From positions 50,945,340-51,009,339 of the forward strand of contig CM049322.1 in assembly GCA_026874595.1 (NCBI GenBank): 64,000 bases of DNA. Direction: 5' to 3'. The first letter of the stretch is position 1, and the number at the start of each line of letters is the position of its first letter. Positions 49,330-62,779 of this stretch are shown here, piece by piece. The notes beneath the pieces were generated by a model. It saw only the letters and a program-made list of their open reading frames with translations, was not told the origin of the DNA and did no database searches. This stretch comes from Sipunculus nudus. Taxonomy: Eukaryota; Annelida; Sipuncula; Golfingiida; Sipunculidae. Made by a program: the position numbers and the translations under genes.

Positions 49330-49690
49330 ATAAAGAGCACCGCAAATGATGAATTATACGCCCGTTCCAGATTTTGTGATCTCTGACATCATTATGAGTG
49401 AATTTGCTGAGAATGTAATTCAGATGTGACAGTCTATTGGTTAATACTTAGGATGAGGTAAATGAAATTCAATAGATATGGTAAGACAGAGTGGTGCCAC
49501 CTAAGTATGGTGACCTCTCATCTAATTAAATAAGCATGGATTCTGCTGGAAATAGAACTTAGATGAGATTATATTAATCAATATTTATATTGAGTTTTAT
49601 AAAAAAAAATCCATTATATTCCTTGTAAGTTATCGTGGTGACACCAAGCTGGAATTATTATGCGGAAACTTTTGCGGTATAAAAATACTA
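49330..49690 (+). repeat. dispersed repeat (copy of 37846-38300)
   Basis: Shares 'gcaccgcaaat', 'attatacgcccgtt', 'aatgtaattcag' and 'tggattctgctggaaatagaactt' in the same order. Confidence 0.65.
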
Positions 49691-51639
49691 GCAGGCTCCT
49701 ACTTGTGGTTAGTACACCAGATTCATATGCTGATTCTTGTGCAGATAACATTACCTGTGAGCTTATTAAAAAAAAATAAATTTAAATCTCATAAATAGCA
49801 TAATATGATAACAGTAATGACATGCACCTGTATAATTCATGCTCACACAAAAAAGACTTCCCATTTACATGTTTTTTATAATACCATAATCATGACATGC
49901 CTCCGCATCAAATATAAGTGACATACTTAAATAACAGATATAGTACCAGGTGGCCTTTTTATTAAAAGTAATTATTTTCTATCTTTCAAATTGTTGTATG
50001 TAATTTTGGACGGTATAGACATTTATGTTATTGATGATTTGAAAAATCTTTTTAAAAATGAAATTAAATGCCTATTTATTTTTTTTTAGATTACGCATTT
50101 AAGTTTATACAGAATACCAAAATTGAAAAAAATATATAGTATTATAGGTTTTAAAATGATTAACATTTTTTCACCGTTATTTGTCACATTTTATGAAAAA
50201 CTGCCAATATATGTACATATATACTAGCAGCTTTTATCACACAATTATATCTTCATTGTCTTACATCAAATACTTGCAATTTGTCTTTTAATAACTCAAA
50301 ACTGTAAGTGAAATCAATTAAAGTATATAACACAAAAGAAAAAAACAAAATGAAAACATCAAACAGTTTTGTTACACATTTCCCTTATACTTACAACATC
50401 TGATGTATTCTCAAGGTATATTAGAAGTAGATATACTGTAATGAAAAACATGACAGGATATTACAATAATAAATGTAAAATACCTGCATGCCCATCACAA
50501 TTACTATTTTTTCAGAACATAATTATACACTACAATTCAGTCGCTATTCAATAGATAATTAAACTGTTACAGATAAACCAAAACATTGAGTATTAAAATT
50601 TAGATCATATCATTTTCACTTAATTTAAAACCCTAATAAAATTTTCTTTGTTTGGTGCCTGTAGATCCTTTCTCAAATATTTTTTCCTCAAATTATATAA
50701 AAACATTTGTTTACAAAATGCTTCTCATCCGTCATTCAATTAAAACCATGGTTAATAAAACTATATTTGCATACTCTTTTCACTCTATCAATTTGCGTAT
50801 ACCTTCCCTTTTCATTCATCAAATCCTGACTTGAACATCTCCATCCGGCTTGCGCTTGTTTATGTTTGGTTTTAGTCACACACAGTAAATATTTTCAATT
50901 GAATCATAGATTTAAAAGTACGATATAGACTTAATTTAATATTTAATTCTACCTCACAAGACCAGTTTTGTATTACAATATCAATAATTTTTTTCATTAT
51001 TTTTAGCCAAAAATATTCTTATGTCTCCTAATTCTTGATTCATCTACACATACCCAAAACCTGCGCTGCATATTATGCTTTTTGAATGAGTAACCGATGT
51101 TTGTTTCAATTCATATCTAGATTAAACAGCATATTATATACATGTTTTGGATATCTATTGTTCCCATAATGTACTAGTTTTGTCCAGTATTTTATACATC
51201 ATAATAACTAACTGACATACATTTGATGCCTTCCATACTCTCCCAATAATGTTGCGTTTTGAGTTGAAGAGCTAAATTTTAGAATGTACTTGAATATTTA
51301 TACTGCACCTTTTTATTGTACATATCCATATGTCTTGGATACCGGTATCTCATACTCAAGACTGGTGGCACCACCTGCAACCATTTTTGCGTGACATTCA
51401 TCTCTGTTAGCTTTAGGTAAAATAACTCGTATCTGTGGAGTGGTTCAATGAAATTTACCTTGTCATTGCATCCTGGACAGGGTTCTCTATACATGACAGG
51501 TGGTGCCACCTCTTTGCCAGGTTTAAAGTTATGTTGATGCTATTTTATGAGGAGTGGTTCATTTTACATCCCCATAGATTTTCGGTATCTGATCTCATTC
51601 ATAAACAGGGTGGCACAACCTAACGGTACAATCACGTTC
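49691..51639. other. no gene seen
   Basis: Very AT-rich sequence. Open frames are short and without domains. Confidence 0.5.
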
Positions 51640-53358
51640 ACAAAGTGTTTATCAAGACCTTTTACGGGGAACATGGCAATTTAGGAATATTCTTTCCAAG
51701 TTTTATACCAGTACCATTTTTCATTGCTGATTTTGCGAATTGTTGGATATTTTGCAAGACTAAACCTTGTAAAAGGGAATAGTCAATTAGTTTTAGGTCT
51801 TCTCCACAACGTGGCAATAATTGCACTTTGAATAGCGAAAATCCACTGATACCTCAATAATACATAACCAACAATGTGGCCTACTAAACGTCTTTGAAGC
51901 ATCTTAGAAGCATGAAATCTTGAAAAAATAATCCTGAAATGTCATGCATTCCGCAATAACTGAAATAAAAGGTAGGCTGGCGGGTCAAGTGTGTTTAAGG
52001 TAGTTACTGCCCAGAGCACACTGTCGGTTCCATGTTACACGTGGTCAAGACCTTTCAAAGATTAACACAATGGCTCCTTTCAGGAAATGTTTGTTGAAAT
52101 TATAGACATTTATTTTCATACGGTTTATTTCATTTGCATGTTAGGTGAGGAAACCAGTGACAAAATGCTTGTATATTACATTTAATCAAACGTCTTTATA
52201 CTATTTTTTAAATTGACCATTTGTAAACCAAATATTGCGGTTGAATTCACCTGGAAAATTTTAGACATTCAGTAAACTAGATCCTCTCCACCATGAATGT
52301 TGATTTTAGCATCATTAATAGACATTCATGGATGCTTCTCTATGGGACTCCCAGGCAGGGATAACAGCAAATATTATCATATATCTTATTATCATATATG
52401 TTAAACACAACATGACACAATTTATGTAAGCGCGGAATATGGATCAATGGAATCCCTTCTGTCACATGCATAGGTATTGTCACTAACTTTATTGTTCTAT
52501 ATTGCTCACAAGAAGCCATTATAAAATCAAATATGGTGGTAGAAAATAATTTGAAATTAGTATGGCCATGCCTAAATGGAATCGCTTGTATCTCAAACAT
52601 AGATGTTGCAACCAATTTAAAAGCTTATCCCATGCTGAAAGGTCCCGATATAAGCAAATGCGGACTGAAAATGACGGCCATTTTTAAATTCAATATCGCG
52701 GCCGGACCAGATTTGTAGCAATTTATGACAATGACTTTAATGGAATCCCTGGTACCGAAAAAATGGATGTTGCTACTATTTATATTACTCTAAAGTGCTG
52801 AGAAATTCTGATAAAGGGCAAAATAAAAGAAAAATGGCGTCTTTTTTAATTCAAAATGGCGGAGGAAGACGCGACTGAGTAAAAAATGGCACCTTGCATT
52901 TATGGAAGTAGCACTCCACGTTTGACAAAGTTAGCCAATAAAATCCATTTTGGCAGGACAATCAAACTTGATACATAATAAACTGTACTAGTACGTTGTT
53001 ACATCGTCTAATTAATAAGCTTTCATTTAAGCTTAAACGAGCGGACATTTAGCAAGTCGAGTCGAGGCACGAAACTCGGCTTACTACTAAAATCCCTAGT
53101 CTTTTTGTCCAAGCCAGTCGCAGTTGTGTGGCTAACACAGTTCCGAGCTAATTTAATCCGGGGAATTTGTACACAACGGTATCTTAATGTGAAAGGTGAA
53201 TTCATTGTGGCCACATTAACCGCTACTTAACATCGTTCGTTCTCTTATGGTATGTATTATCTTAATTTTTTTATACAGATACAGGTTAGTATAAACAGTT
53301 TCAAATATTTCCTTTTGTAAAGCAAAACGTGTAATTCTCTGTGTAAAAGGCTACTCAC

Positions 53359-53595
53359 TTGGATGTCCAGAACACACCAGGAACGGATACATGAATCTCC
53401 CTTTGTACTTTTCTGTACAATATCTAACCATCTCAAGATTAACATCCGTCACGGTAACATTACATCATAACCGTTCCTGTATTAAAGCACTTGTTTCTTC
53501 TGTTCGATGAAATTAAAATTTTCAACAATGACCGCCCGGGTAAAGGCAATATGTATTGAATTTCCCTTGCTATATTCGGCTGCTGTCTGATCAAT
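53359..53595 (-). pseudogene. methyltransferase exon 1 pseudo-copy
   Basis: Aligns with exon 1 at 13681-13944. The start ATG is replaced by ATT and the DQT.AEY.KGN start is otherwise recognisable. About 33 bases covering VIDIGCGTG, the SAM-binding loop, are deleted, and a frameshift leads to a stop just after. The end (VLDIQ) and the GTGAGT donor are preserved. It cannot encode a working enzyme. Decay is moderate, so the loss is not very ancient. Confidence 0.85.
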
Positions 53596-53714
53596 CTCAG
53601 GAATGATTTATAAAGATTGTAAGAACGTTTTCAACAGCAAATCGTTTGGAGCCTCTGTTCGTGGACCTCGTGCTTTTAACATCTATGTTTTTTAATCCTT
53701 GACCCGACGGTTAT

Positions 53715-55075
53715 TTAAAGTAAAACAATATCTATGGATCGACCCTTGCACTACTTTGTGATTAATTCAGCGCTCGTTAGCAGACAGATTAGTCTGGTAA
53801 TTTAATACTAATATGGTAACAGGCAAAGTGCAATATTAGATGGACATATCATATTGATTTCTGAGTGCTTTTAGGTATTAATGTGCTAATCCTACCTCTG
53901 GTGTATTTTGATTTCTTAAATTATGCGACTGAAATAATTAACTAACATGCTCACTAGTTACACATTATATTGCTCAAGTGTTCAACGAAAACCTGAAACT
54001 TACCTGAATTCGCAAATATATAAATAGCTCTGATTTCGTTATACGTTCTATCTCAGTACAGGTAAAATGGTGTTTTATGTACAGTCGATCTCGTAATGCT
54101 TGACCCTACGGACCTATCTTCAAACCTCAATCGAAATTAATATTTACCCATATCATTGACATCCCTAATTAATACCAGTAAATTAATTAAGGAAGGGGTT
54201 GATGAGTATATTTTTATATCAATTGTCTGGGTAATTTTTACGGGGGTGGACTTTCACAGGTCTCCCAGAGAGCAAAACGATCAATTGCAGTTTTTTCTTC
54301 AAATGTTTAATAATAAATTGACATATACGGTTCTGAAAGTCATATTAATGTACGTTGCAAGTAATGCATTTTATTTATCCTACGAATTAAACCATTATTA
54401 TAATGTAGTAATGAATCTCGATTATAAATTATGATATATTAAAATGATATAAATATTATATATAAATCATGATTTATATAAAGTTATAATTATTCATTAA
54501 TTTTATATTAATTAATAATAATTCATTGATAATTTAAATGTCATATATTTTGTTCCGATATTACTCGAGTAGACCCCATTTTATAATTTGTATCATATCA
54601 TTTACATCATAATTATGTATGTTTTATTGTATACAGCATATTGCTCTTGATGTGATCCCACATAAAACCCATGCCATTATAACCTAAGGAAATATATTTA
54701 AGTTCATCCGTTTTGATTTTTATTCGGCTAAGCTTCATTTTGTTAAGACCAACTTAACCCTAAGAAACCAGTTAATAATTTTCTTCTCCCAATATACTAC
54801 AAACACTCAGAAAATTTTATATCTAGCAAATGAAAACAAAATAAGAATAACTCTGAATAAGTGCACGAAAGCTTTCAAAGCATCGGTATATTAAGAAATA
54901 GTTTACAACAAAACTACCTGAGACTTTAGTGAACATTGCCATCAGGCGGCGACATCTGTTGGCTATCGGGGGAGTTACATCACAAATTATTCAGGCATTA
55001 ATTTATACATATAGTCACATAAATGAATATGTATGAGGAGGTCAAAAAGCTAGCCATGTCAAGCTATGGCCGTTG
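53715..55075. other. insertion-like block within D2'
   Basis: Absent from the equivalent place in D2 (between about 14050 and 14090). It is strongly AT-rich around 54430-54560 and has no recognised transposon ends or ORFs. The alternative is deletion from D2. Confidence 0.5.
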
Positions 55076-55560
55076 CTTCAAATGACCTCTCCAACAGCAA
55101 CTAAATATCTTTCAATACCCCACATGTGCAGTCAAAAATGGATCCTTTATGTTTGTCAACATATACACGTACATCGTGTTTACTAACAGCTTATAGGTAA
55201 ACAAGCATATTTATCCTTAGTGTGGTCGTTATAAGAAACTATCTTAGCTGATAAACAAGTACCAGAGAGTAAGCCAGATAAGTACATAATTCTACAAATA
55301 AGGCAGGTGATAAGCTGTTCTTAATAAATTTACTCTTACCATGGGTGTAGGAGAAAACAAGTAATTTTCGGCTCTTCCACCGAAAGGAGAGAAAAATAAG
55401 GACGTTAATATTGGGGTGACGGGGGTACATACCCCCCACTTTTTGGCAAGGGGGAGGAGAGGGGATGGTAAATAATATCCCTACCGACTATATATTCAGG
55501 AAATAATATTTATACATTGCAAATGAAATATATAAATATACAGGTATACAGTATGTTTTA

Positions 55561-56719
55561 GGGGTGTCACCTGCTTATAAGGACAAAAAAAGTCACTTAT
55601 ATGAAGGTCTTTTGTGCGGGGTGGGGCTGCTTACTGTTATATCGGAACACGTTTGCTTAACTTTCCAGTTGCTAGAGATGTAAGCATTTGTTTACATACA
55701 ATTTAGACCTACTAGACCTCTAGTACAGGCTAAATAAATGATCCGAGGTCCGTGGTGATATGTTATATTAAGTGCATTTAGTGGAACCTGTCCTACCAAA
55801 GATACGACGACGTCCAAGACATGGCCTGATCAATTAGCATGCTATCACTATCGTGTAATGCATGGGATCATTACTATTTTTACTTTTATTTCATAGAATG
55901 ACATTTACACAATGATCAAGTATCTTTTCTATTTATAGATTTTAAACAGGATAGATATATGATCATTTTGTAAATGCTATTCATGTTGGGAACTTCCACA
56001 AATTCTCAAACGATGCACACGTAGGCGTGGGGTGACCATATAGGAGCCAATTGATGAGTCTTTTTGCATAATATACTGTTTATATTTGTGTGCATATGGT
56101 ACATATAAGCTGTATATACATATATAGTAATTATGTATGTATGATTTTTAAACAAAAGGTAAACGTGTATTGCCACGCCATATTAGACACAAGGCCCTCA
56201 CAACACAAATGTCAGTACCTTCTTATTACGAACTGGTGATTAAGTACTTATAAAAGAACTGTGCGAAATTACGGACATACGTACGCCAGCAAGAACTGCA
56301 CCCCCCCCCCTCCCCCGTCTGTCTGTGCCTCAGACACATACACTCCAACATGTCATACTTGATATATGCCACCCTCTGGGCAAAATATTTGTGTAAATAA
56401 GCGTACATGAATTTACACATGAAACGTGAAATCTGGCTTTGCGCTAATAACTAACATATTTTTAATAACTCGTCACCAGTACGCCTTCAAACACTGCAGC
56501 CAGATAAAACGTGGATAGCCCTCTCCATGCTAAACTTCTCTCCTCAACACTAAGGGTCTCTGTGTGCCATCTGCCGACTACATCAAGTCACTTGTCATGA
56601 ACGACTAAGGGCCCGTGGTTCATTAATTTACACATGTCTCGTCTGACATCTATGGCTTTTCTATTATTTTATATACACAGGGTTTGGAACAAGGGGATGT
56701 TGTGTTATCCTTTTTTATT
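55561..56719. other. no gene seen; poly-C tract near 56300
   Basis: No coding signal. A C-rich tract lies at about 56300-56316. Confidence 0.5.
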
Positions 56720-57130
56720 TATTCTTTCATGATTTATTTTTATCTCCACCTATATTTGTTTTTGGCATCATTATATTATTCTTATTTTTCTGTCATATTT
56801 TGGTCCAAATTCATTCGTACTTACTCAGGATTAACTTTACTATGGTCCAAGTAATTTGACCTCGTTTTATTTACTTTTACCTATTTTTCAAGGTCACAGT
56901 TGTCAAAAGGGCATTTTTTAAGATGTCCAGTGTTGCTTTTTCTCTTATCCATAACTAGTACAAACAAATGGATTACAAAAAATGCTGTAATATATGGTTC
57001 CCAATATTTCTGAGGATGCCGATTACATTCACTTATGTGGGACCATATCAGTGAGACGACTCGTTACGTTTAAGTGAGACCTTTCCAGTGGAGATCCGTG
57101 ACTGTCATATGACAATTAAAGAAAGGTCTA
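56720..57130 (+). repeat. diverged third copy of part of unit B
   Basis: Text parallel to 27560-27900 in the same order: 'tttttggca', 'ttctgtca', 'tactatggtccaagtaatttgacc', 'tttttcaaggtcac', 'ccaatatttctgaggatgccgattacattcactt', 'gtgacatt'-like ending. It lies directly upstream of the NLR remnant. Confidence 0.6.
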
Positions 57131-57211
57131 GTAAATTCTTTTTTATTAATTCTTTCAAATATTATTTCTTGGTGTGCATTTAATCCTTTATTTTGTCCGT
57201 TTTCGTTGCAG

Positions 57212-59533
57212 TATTGTTCCAACTAAGAAATTGTAGTGCACGACACATTAAGAAATGGAATTTACAATACTTGTTTGCATCGTCTAAAGAAGGTGACATC
57301 ATGTCTGACACTGAGTCTGCGCGCCTGACCAGGCGCCGCCAAATGGCGATGGTGACATGGTCCACTCAGCTATAACATATGCTGGTGTTATCAGACAGAC
57401 TGAGGGCTGGGCTGATACAGCATGGTAGTTACACTGAACAGAAACGTAGGCATATCATCGTGAGTATTTTTTTGTACTTAAGAAGGAGTCGGGCAAATGT
57501 ATGTACACGGTGGTGCGCCACCGAACCGTTGTCATCCAATTTCTCTCCGGAAGCCCTTCGGATGTTCCTGTTGTTAACTCACGATATATACTTTGTATTT
57601 TGTAAAAATAAAAATTTGTTGAACCTTAAAGGTACCTTTAGGGCAGATATGAAGAGAAATATTCCTCAATAAGGCACTCACACACTAAAATTCTAGCTGC
57701 CTATCATGAAAAGTTAATGACAATTGGTAAACTAGCAACCAACGCAATGATGAAACAACGAGTAGAATTGTCATTGATTTTAAGTGATGTCTTCTAACAC
57801 TGGAACCTTTGTCAACCAATTTCTCTCCGGAAACCCTTCGGAAATTCCCGTTGTTAACTCATGATATACACTTTTGTTTTGTAAAAATAAAAACTTGTTG
57901 AACCCTTAAAATTAGATATGAAGAGAAATACTCCTAAATTAGGCACTCACACACTAAAATTCTTGCTGCCTATCATGAAAAGTTCAAGAGAATTGGTAAA
58001 CTAGCAACCAACGCAATGATGAATGAAAGAGTAGAATTGTCATTTACTTCAAGTGATGTCATCTAGTATTGGAACCGTTGTCATCCAATTTCTCTCCGGA
58101 AACCTTTCAGAAATTCCCGTTGTTAACTCACGATATACACTTTGTGTTTTGTAAAAATAAAAATTTGTTGAACCCTTTAAGGCAGGTATGAAGAGAAATA
58201 CCCCTCAATAAGGCAGTCACACATTAACATTTTTGCTGCCTATTATGAACAGTTAATAAGAATTGGTGAAATAGAAACCGACGCAATGATGAATGAACGA
58301 GTGGAATTTTCATTTTCTTTTGGTGATGTCATCAAACACAAAGTGGAAACTGGGGATCCTGATAGAAGGGAAAAGTTTTTACGGAGCAACAAGTTTTCTC
58401 GTGATGTGATGTGTCCACACAAGACCCTTCAGGAATTCTTCGTCTCTTTTTATATCGTTAACTGTGTTACGTCTAAACAGAGGGACGTATTGATGTTTTA
58501 CTGTGTTTCCTCAACAAAACGTCAAAGAGTCCGCCATGATCAGATGATTTGTAGCAAGCCTTTGTGGGGAGGAGATGCAGAAACATAATAGAGGGGGATT
58601 AAGGACAGGTGGGGGATGCACACAAACTAAAGCTGGATTATCTGGCTGAGAATTATGAGTCAAGACTTACATTACCACGAGTGGTTAAGTTAAAGATGCG
58701 CAACGGGTTCACGGGGCCCCACTACGTAAGGTACCTGCCACAAGACGGCGGAAAGTTACAAAGGTGAGGTTGTTAGCAGATGCGAGACACTGGCGTCTCC
58801 TCCAACACTTTACACGCCCCACAACTCACTTGTCTTGAATTTGCAGATATCATGTTACTGGCACTATCGAAATGCGTTTTTGACGCAAAACACCTCAGAC
58901 GCTGTGCAATGCACTCAGAAAGTTCCCATTGGAGCAACTAAGAGTGCGCAGTCTTTACGACGTCAAAGAAGCCTCTGCAGTGGTTAGAGCAGTCGTACAA
59001 AACCGGACGCTGCAGGACCTAGTGCTCAAGGAGACCAGTCTGACGGACCAGACCAGGCTGTGTACTAACTCTGAAATCATAGCTACCGCAATCGCACCTT
59101 GTATCACTCTCGCTCAGTGTCTGTCACCTCAACCTGGAAATGCTATCGGTGTTCAGCCTCGGTCATTGCACAGACTAGATTTCAGTGGTAACGACCGGAC
59201 AGGACTAACTGACAGAGGGGAAACAAAAGAATCCCCTGCTCAATTTTACAAGCACTCGTGTCATCTGAGTGTAGCCTATCATCACGTGGGGTGTTTAATC
59301 TTTCAGGCGCCGTCACCAATACGTTTACTGACATAAATGTCCGGTGGAACTGAGGGGAGGGGGAACGTGATGATATGGTGAAGTTAACAGAGAGAAAAAC
59401 ACAATTCGCTAAACTCAAAACACTCAACCTGGAAAAAAACATGTCCCCGGACGCGGTAACGACCATCAAGGAGAAAATGGCTGAAGCCTGTCCTGGTCTG
59501 GAACTGGTAATAGATTATCAGAGGTGGTATTGA
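57212..59533 (+). pseudogene. NLR-type receptor remnant (death-fold-like, NACHT end, LRR)
   Basis: Pieces of a nucleotide-binding, leucine-rich-repeat receptor, a cytosolic innate sensor family. Exon 57212-57459 (acceptor TTGCAG, donor ATC|GTGAGT) reads ESARLTRRRQMAMVTW, stop at 57373, then LSDRLRAGLIQHGSYTEQKR, resembling a CARD or other death fold. At 58220-58588 the end of a NACHT region shows NERVEFSFSFGDV and HKTLQEFFVSFYI, the conserved 'HKT.QEF.aa.Y' block. A frame-shifted piece LDYLAENYES...YVRYLPQDGG (about 58630-58768) ends at donor AAAG|GTGAGG. LRR-like sequence follows (LQDLVLKETSLTD, LHRLDFSGN), then LKTLNLEKNMSPDAVTTIKE and GLELVIDYQRWY with a stop at 59531. The P-loop part of NACHT is missing, and stops and frameshifts are several. 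Confidence 0.65.
57522..58335 (+). repeat. three tandem copies of about 275 bp containing an NLR exon
   Basis: Copies start at about 57523, 57803 and 58072 with 'gaaccgttgtcatccaatttctctccgga' and end at 'gtgatgtc(a/t)tc'. Each encodes a form of ILAAYHEKL..IGKLATNAM, an alpha-helical segment just before the 'HKT' block of the NACHT end. Only the third copy continues into the rest of the exon; copies 1 and 2 hit a stop right at the repeat junction. Confidence 0.85.
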
Positions 59534-61569
59534 AGGGCTGAACTATACAAATGTTTATGAATGGTAATACGGTACTGTAGCGCAACAAAAAGGAAAAATG
59601 TGACTGTATTCACAATTTACCAAATAATAATCAGATAATTGATTATGATGAGACATACACGGTCCCTGTCAATTTCGTCAGTCATTATATTAGCTGTAGA
59701 TCACTGAAGTACAAAGAACAAACCGACGGTGACCCGTTTTAAGGATGGTATAAGGAATGATGCTGGAGTGAATGGAGACATGAAAAAGAATTGCCTTCAC
59801 GTCAGACCAAAGTTAAGTGTCGAAAGAACTCCGACAAACTTCCCACCACAACACCAATCAAACCGAAAAATATTCGACTTCCTATATCGTTTAAAAAATT
59901 ACGTTATGTATATATGTATAATGAGTATGTGTAATTTTAGAACTGTATCAATACATATATAATTTATAATCCTTCCGTTGTGTGGATTAAGTTTATTTAC
60001 ATGTTCACGTGTGTATAAAAGCCTTGTAAAGTACTAAATGATTGGTATTTTAAGGTAAATCACTCATAGTTAGATATACTTACACCCCATTTAAAAAAAA
60101 ATCCTGAACATAAATCACACTGCGATCGCTGAATGTAAGCGTATGTCAACGCTTAAACCACAACCCGACAATACGCCACGTGACTCTCCAGAGAGCTGGC
60201 GAAATTCCTTTATATGCAATATAGTTCAGATTACATGAAAAATATTCACAGAACTTGTAGTTCGAACTCTCCTCTGCTTTTTGAAAATATGACAATCAGA
60301 GTTGTTACCAGTCACACACCCATATTTGATATCCTCTTGTCTCCTCAGGAGTATAATGAACCTAATCGCGTAGGTAGATAAATACAAAGATAGGTCTGGA
60401 AAACACGTGGAACAGGTAATAGAGGAGGGACAAATAAGCTACAAGCTGTTCAACGGATTTATTTTGGACAGTTATCATTTTTTTTATTTTAAATTGGGAA
60501 TTTTAGTCAGCCTTACCAAAAAGTTCTTGGGATATATGTAGAAAAAGTTTTTACCAGCCTCATACTGTTTTTAATCTGCTTTTTCACGAATATTTATATT
60601 TACAGCCCGAAATATGAATAGAACCGGATAAGTCAAGAAGTTAAAATTGGTTCTGTTAGATATACTGTAATCTGATATCTTTGAAAATGATTATTTTTAT
60701 TTACGGTAACTACAGCTCTTGATTTGAAGCGTTTTGAAAGGTGAAAAAAGTTAGATGTTTCAGTTATCTACCTTTTCGATGAAACGCTAGCTTTACTCAT
60801 TTATTAGCTGAATGAAGAAAAACATCGTGTATTCTCGTTGGCAGTCCATTCAAATGTATTAAGATATACAAACGAATCCAGTTTGCCTTATTCCAATGCC
60901 TTATTCAGACGTTATGTGCCTCACTGATTGAACACAAGATGACGCTGAGATGCAAAACCGTTTTTACCGTATTTTACAAAAAAAAATGTGAGGTACCTTT
61001 ATTATGAATTAAGGTACTTACGCTACTGGTCTACGCTCCAATACGACACCTAGTATTTCGTATCACCGGTGTGTGCTACTCTGTATGCATTAACTGACCT
61101 TAAAATAAAATGATTAACAACATGATCCTATTCAGTTCTACCCTGATCTTGTCAGCTCTATCAAATGCTTTTATTGAACAGAACAGAAGTTCATTCGGGA
61201 ACAAGGCATCAGGCCTAAAGTCCAAAACATTTAAACAATAATTCAATCAAATAATTGCATAAATAAAACAGTATAATTATTAATTAACATATATGTCATC
61301 TACACATGTTACATGACTGCATACCTTAGTTCACAAAGTACCTTTATTGCCATCATCAGTGAGTATGAACCACATATTCCCCGTCTACTTAAAAGGTATT
61401 ATATACATGTAATGTTTTTATTACCGTTAATTAAAACATAATCTAAGATATCGTGATCAGACCATCAGGGTCCAGACTATACTGACTGCCCCTCGATGCA
61501 TAACCTATTAGTCAGCCACATATTCGGTGTACTTTTCAAACTTCTTTGTTCAATTTTTTTGTTCGGTTG
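59534..61569. other. no gene seen
   Basis: AT-rich sequence downstream of the NLR remnant. Open frames (for example 59729-59962) are short and unrecognised. Confidence 0.5.
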
Positions 61570-61681
61570 CCATTATTTAATTGATACGACATCAATCAAA
61601 TTCTGACAGAGACACGTGGCATCCTAACACTTAAGATTAAAGAACATTTCAGACGTTCAATCTGCTAATATATGTCCTCAA

Positions 61682-61683
<2 letters not shown>

Positions 61684-61726
<43 letters not shown>
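61684..61726. repeat. (TA)n microsatellite
   Basis: Perfect TA run, partner of the one at 5155-5216. Confidence 0.95.
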
Positions 61727-62779
61727 ATATTTTCAATGTACAACTATATGTACTGCCGTCACAAAAACATAAAGTGAGAAAGAAAGAAATATCAATTCTG
61801 CTTTATTTTATTACAGTGATTATACAAGAGAGCCGACTTGGTTGTAAGCTTAAAACGTCACCGCTGTTTATTTTATAGAATGGTATATAATAAGGTACAA
61901 ATATAGTTTCATTTTTACAAGAGGTGCGTCCAAACACAAGGCTCAGGCATTGACTTTACTGTTGTCCATGGCATGAACAGAGCACTGTAAAGATAGCTCC
62001 AGGTAATCCAGATTCTTGCTGTCATGCCATACTTTCTTTCAGAAAGGTTTTTGGAAAAAGTAGAAAGTGTTCCAGCAACTATCATCTTTGACGTTCGAGA
62101 TTCACAGAGATCTGCTCAACAGTTTCTGTATATAATAGTGTATCGAAAGTCAAAGTTAGGTACAGCCTAATATGGATATATAATTCAATCAAATTTATAT
62201 CCATTTAAATCTTGTTTCCATGAGAAAGGTCAAAAGGATAACTGTATTCCCTGCAACTGAAATACACACTGCAGTCACGTTTCACTGTTCACAATTTTAC
62301 CTAAAGTAAGATCATTTTAAATAAGAGATAATCTTGAATTAAGTCCAATAAATGCATGCCATTGAAATGCCCTTTCTCAAGAAACGGTAACCTATGATAT
62401 GAAAGTTGAATTTTTATATCCGTAGCCTATAAAAAAAATATATCATCAGTTATTTAATCATCCCTACTGAAATATTTGGAGCTGAGATTTACAACTGTTT
62501 CTGAAATAGTTGGTGACAAATATCATATGTCCTCATGTACACTAAATAAAATTAAGCATACACAACAAGAATTATACTTATACGATTTTGTTCAAATTAT
62601 ATAATTATAGGGTTATAAGTCAGAAAGAATTACATGAGAAATATTATTTAAATATTGTGAAACATCACATAACTTGTTGTCTGCAACCGTTAGCACCTAA
62701 TATAGCTTTCCAGGTTATTCAAATTCATGCCCTTTAGCATGCCAAATACAGGACAATGTGAACTAATTTCATGTCTCAA

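Larger units (their letters stand above)
51640..55560. repeat. segmental duplication D2' (copy of 11655-14462)
   Basis: Collinear with D2 but longer by an extra block of about 1.35 kb (about 53715-55075) that separates the exon 1 remnant from the upstream flank. The copy does not extend to the region of methyltransferase exons 2-4, for which I find no counterpart left of 51.6 kb. Confidence 0.8.
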
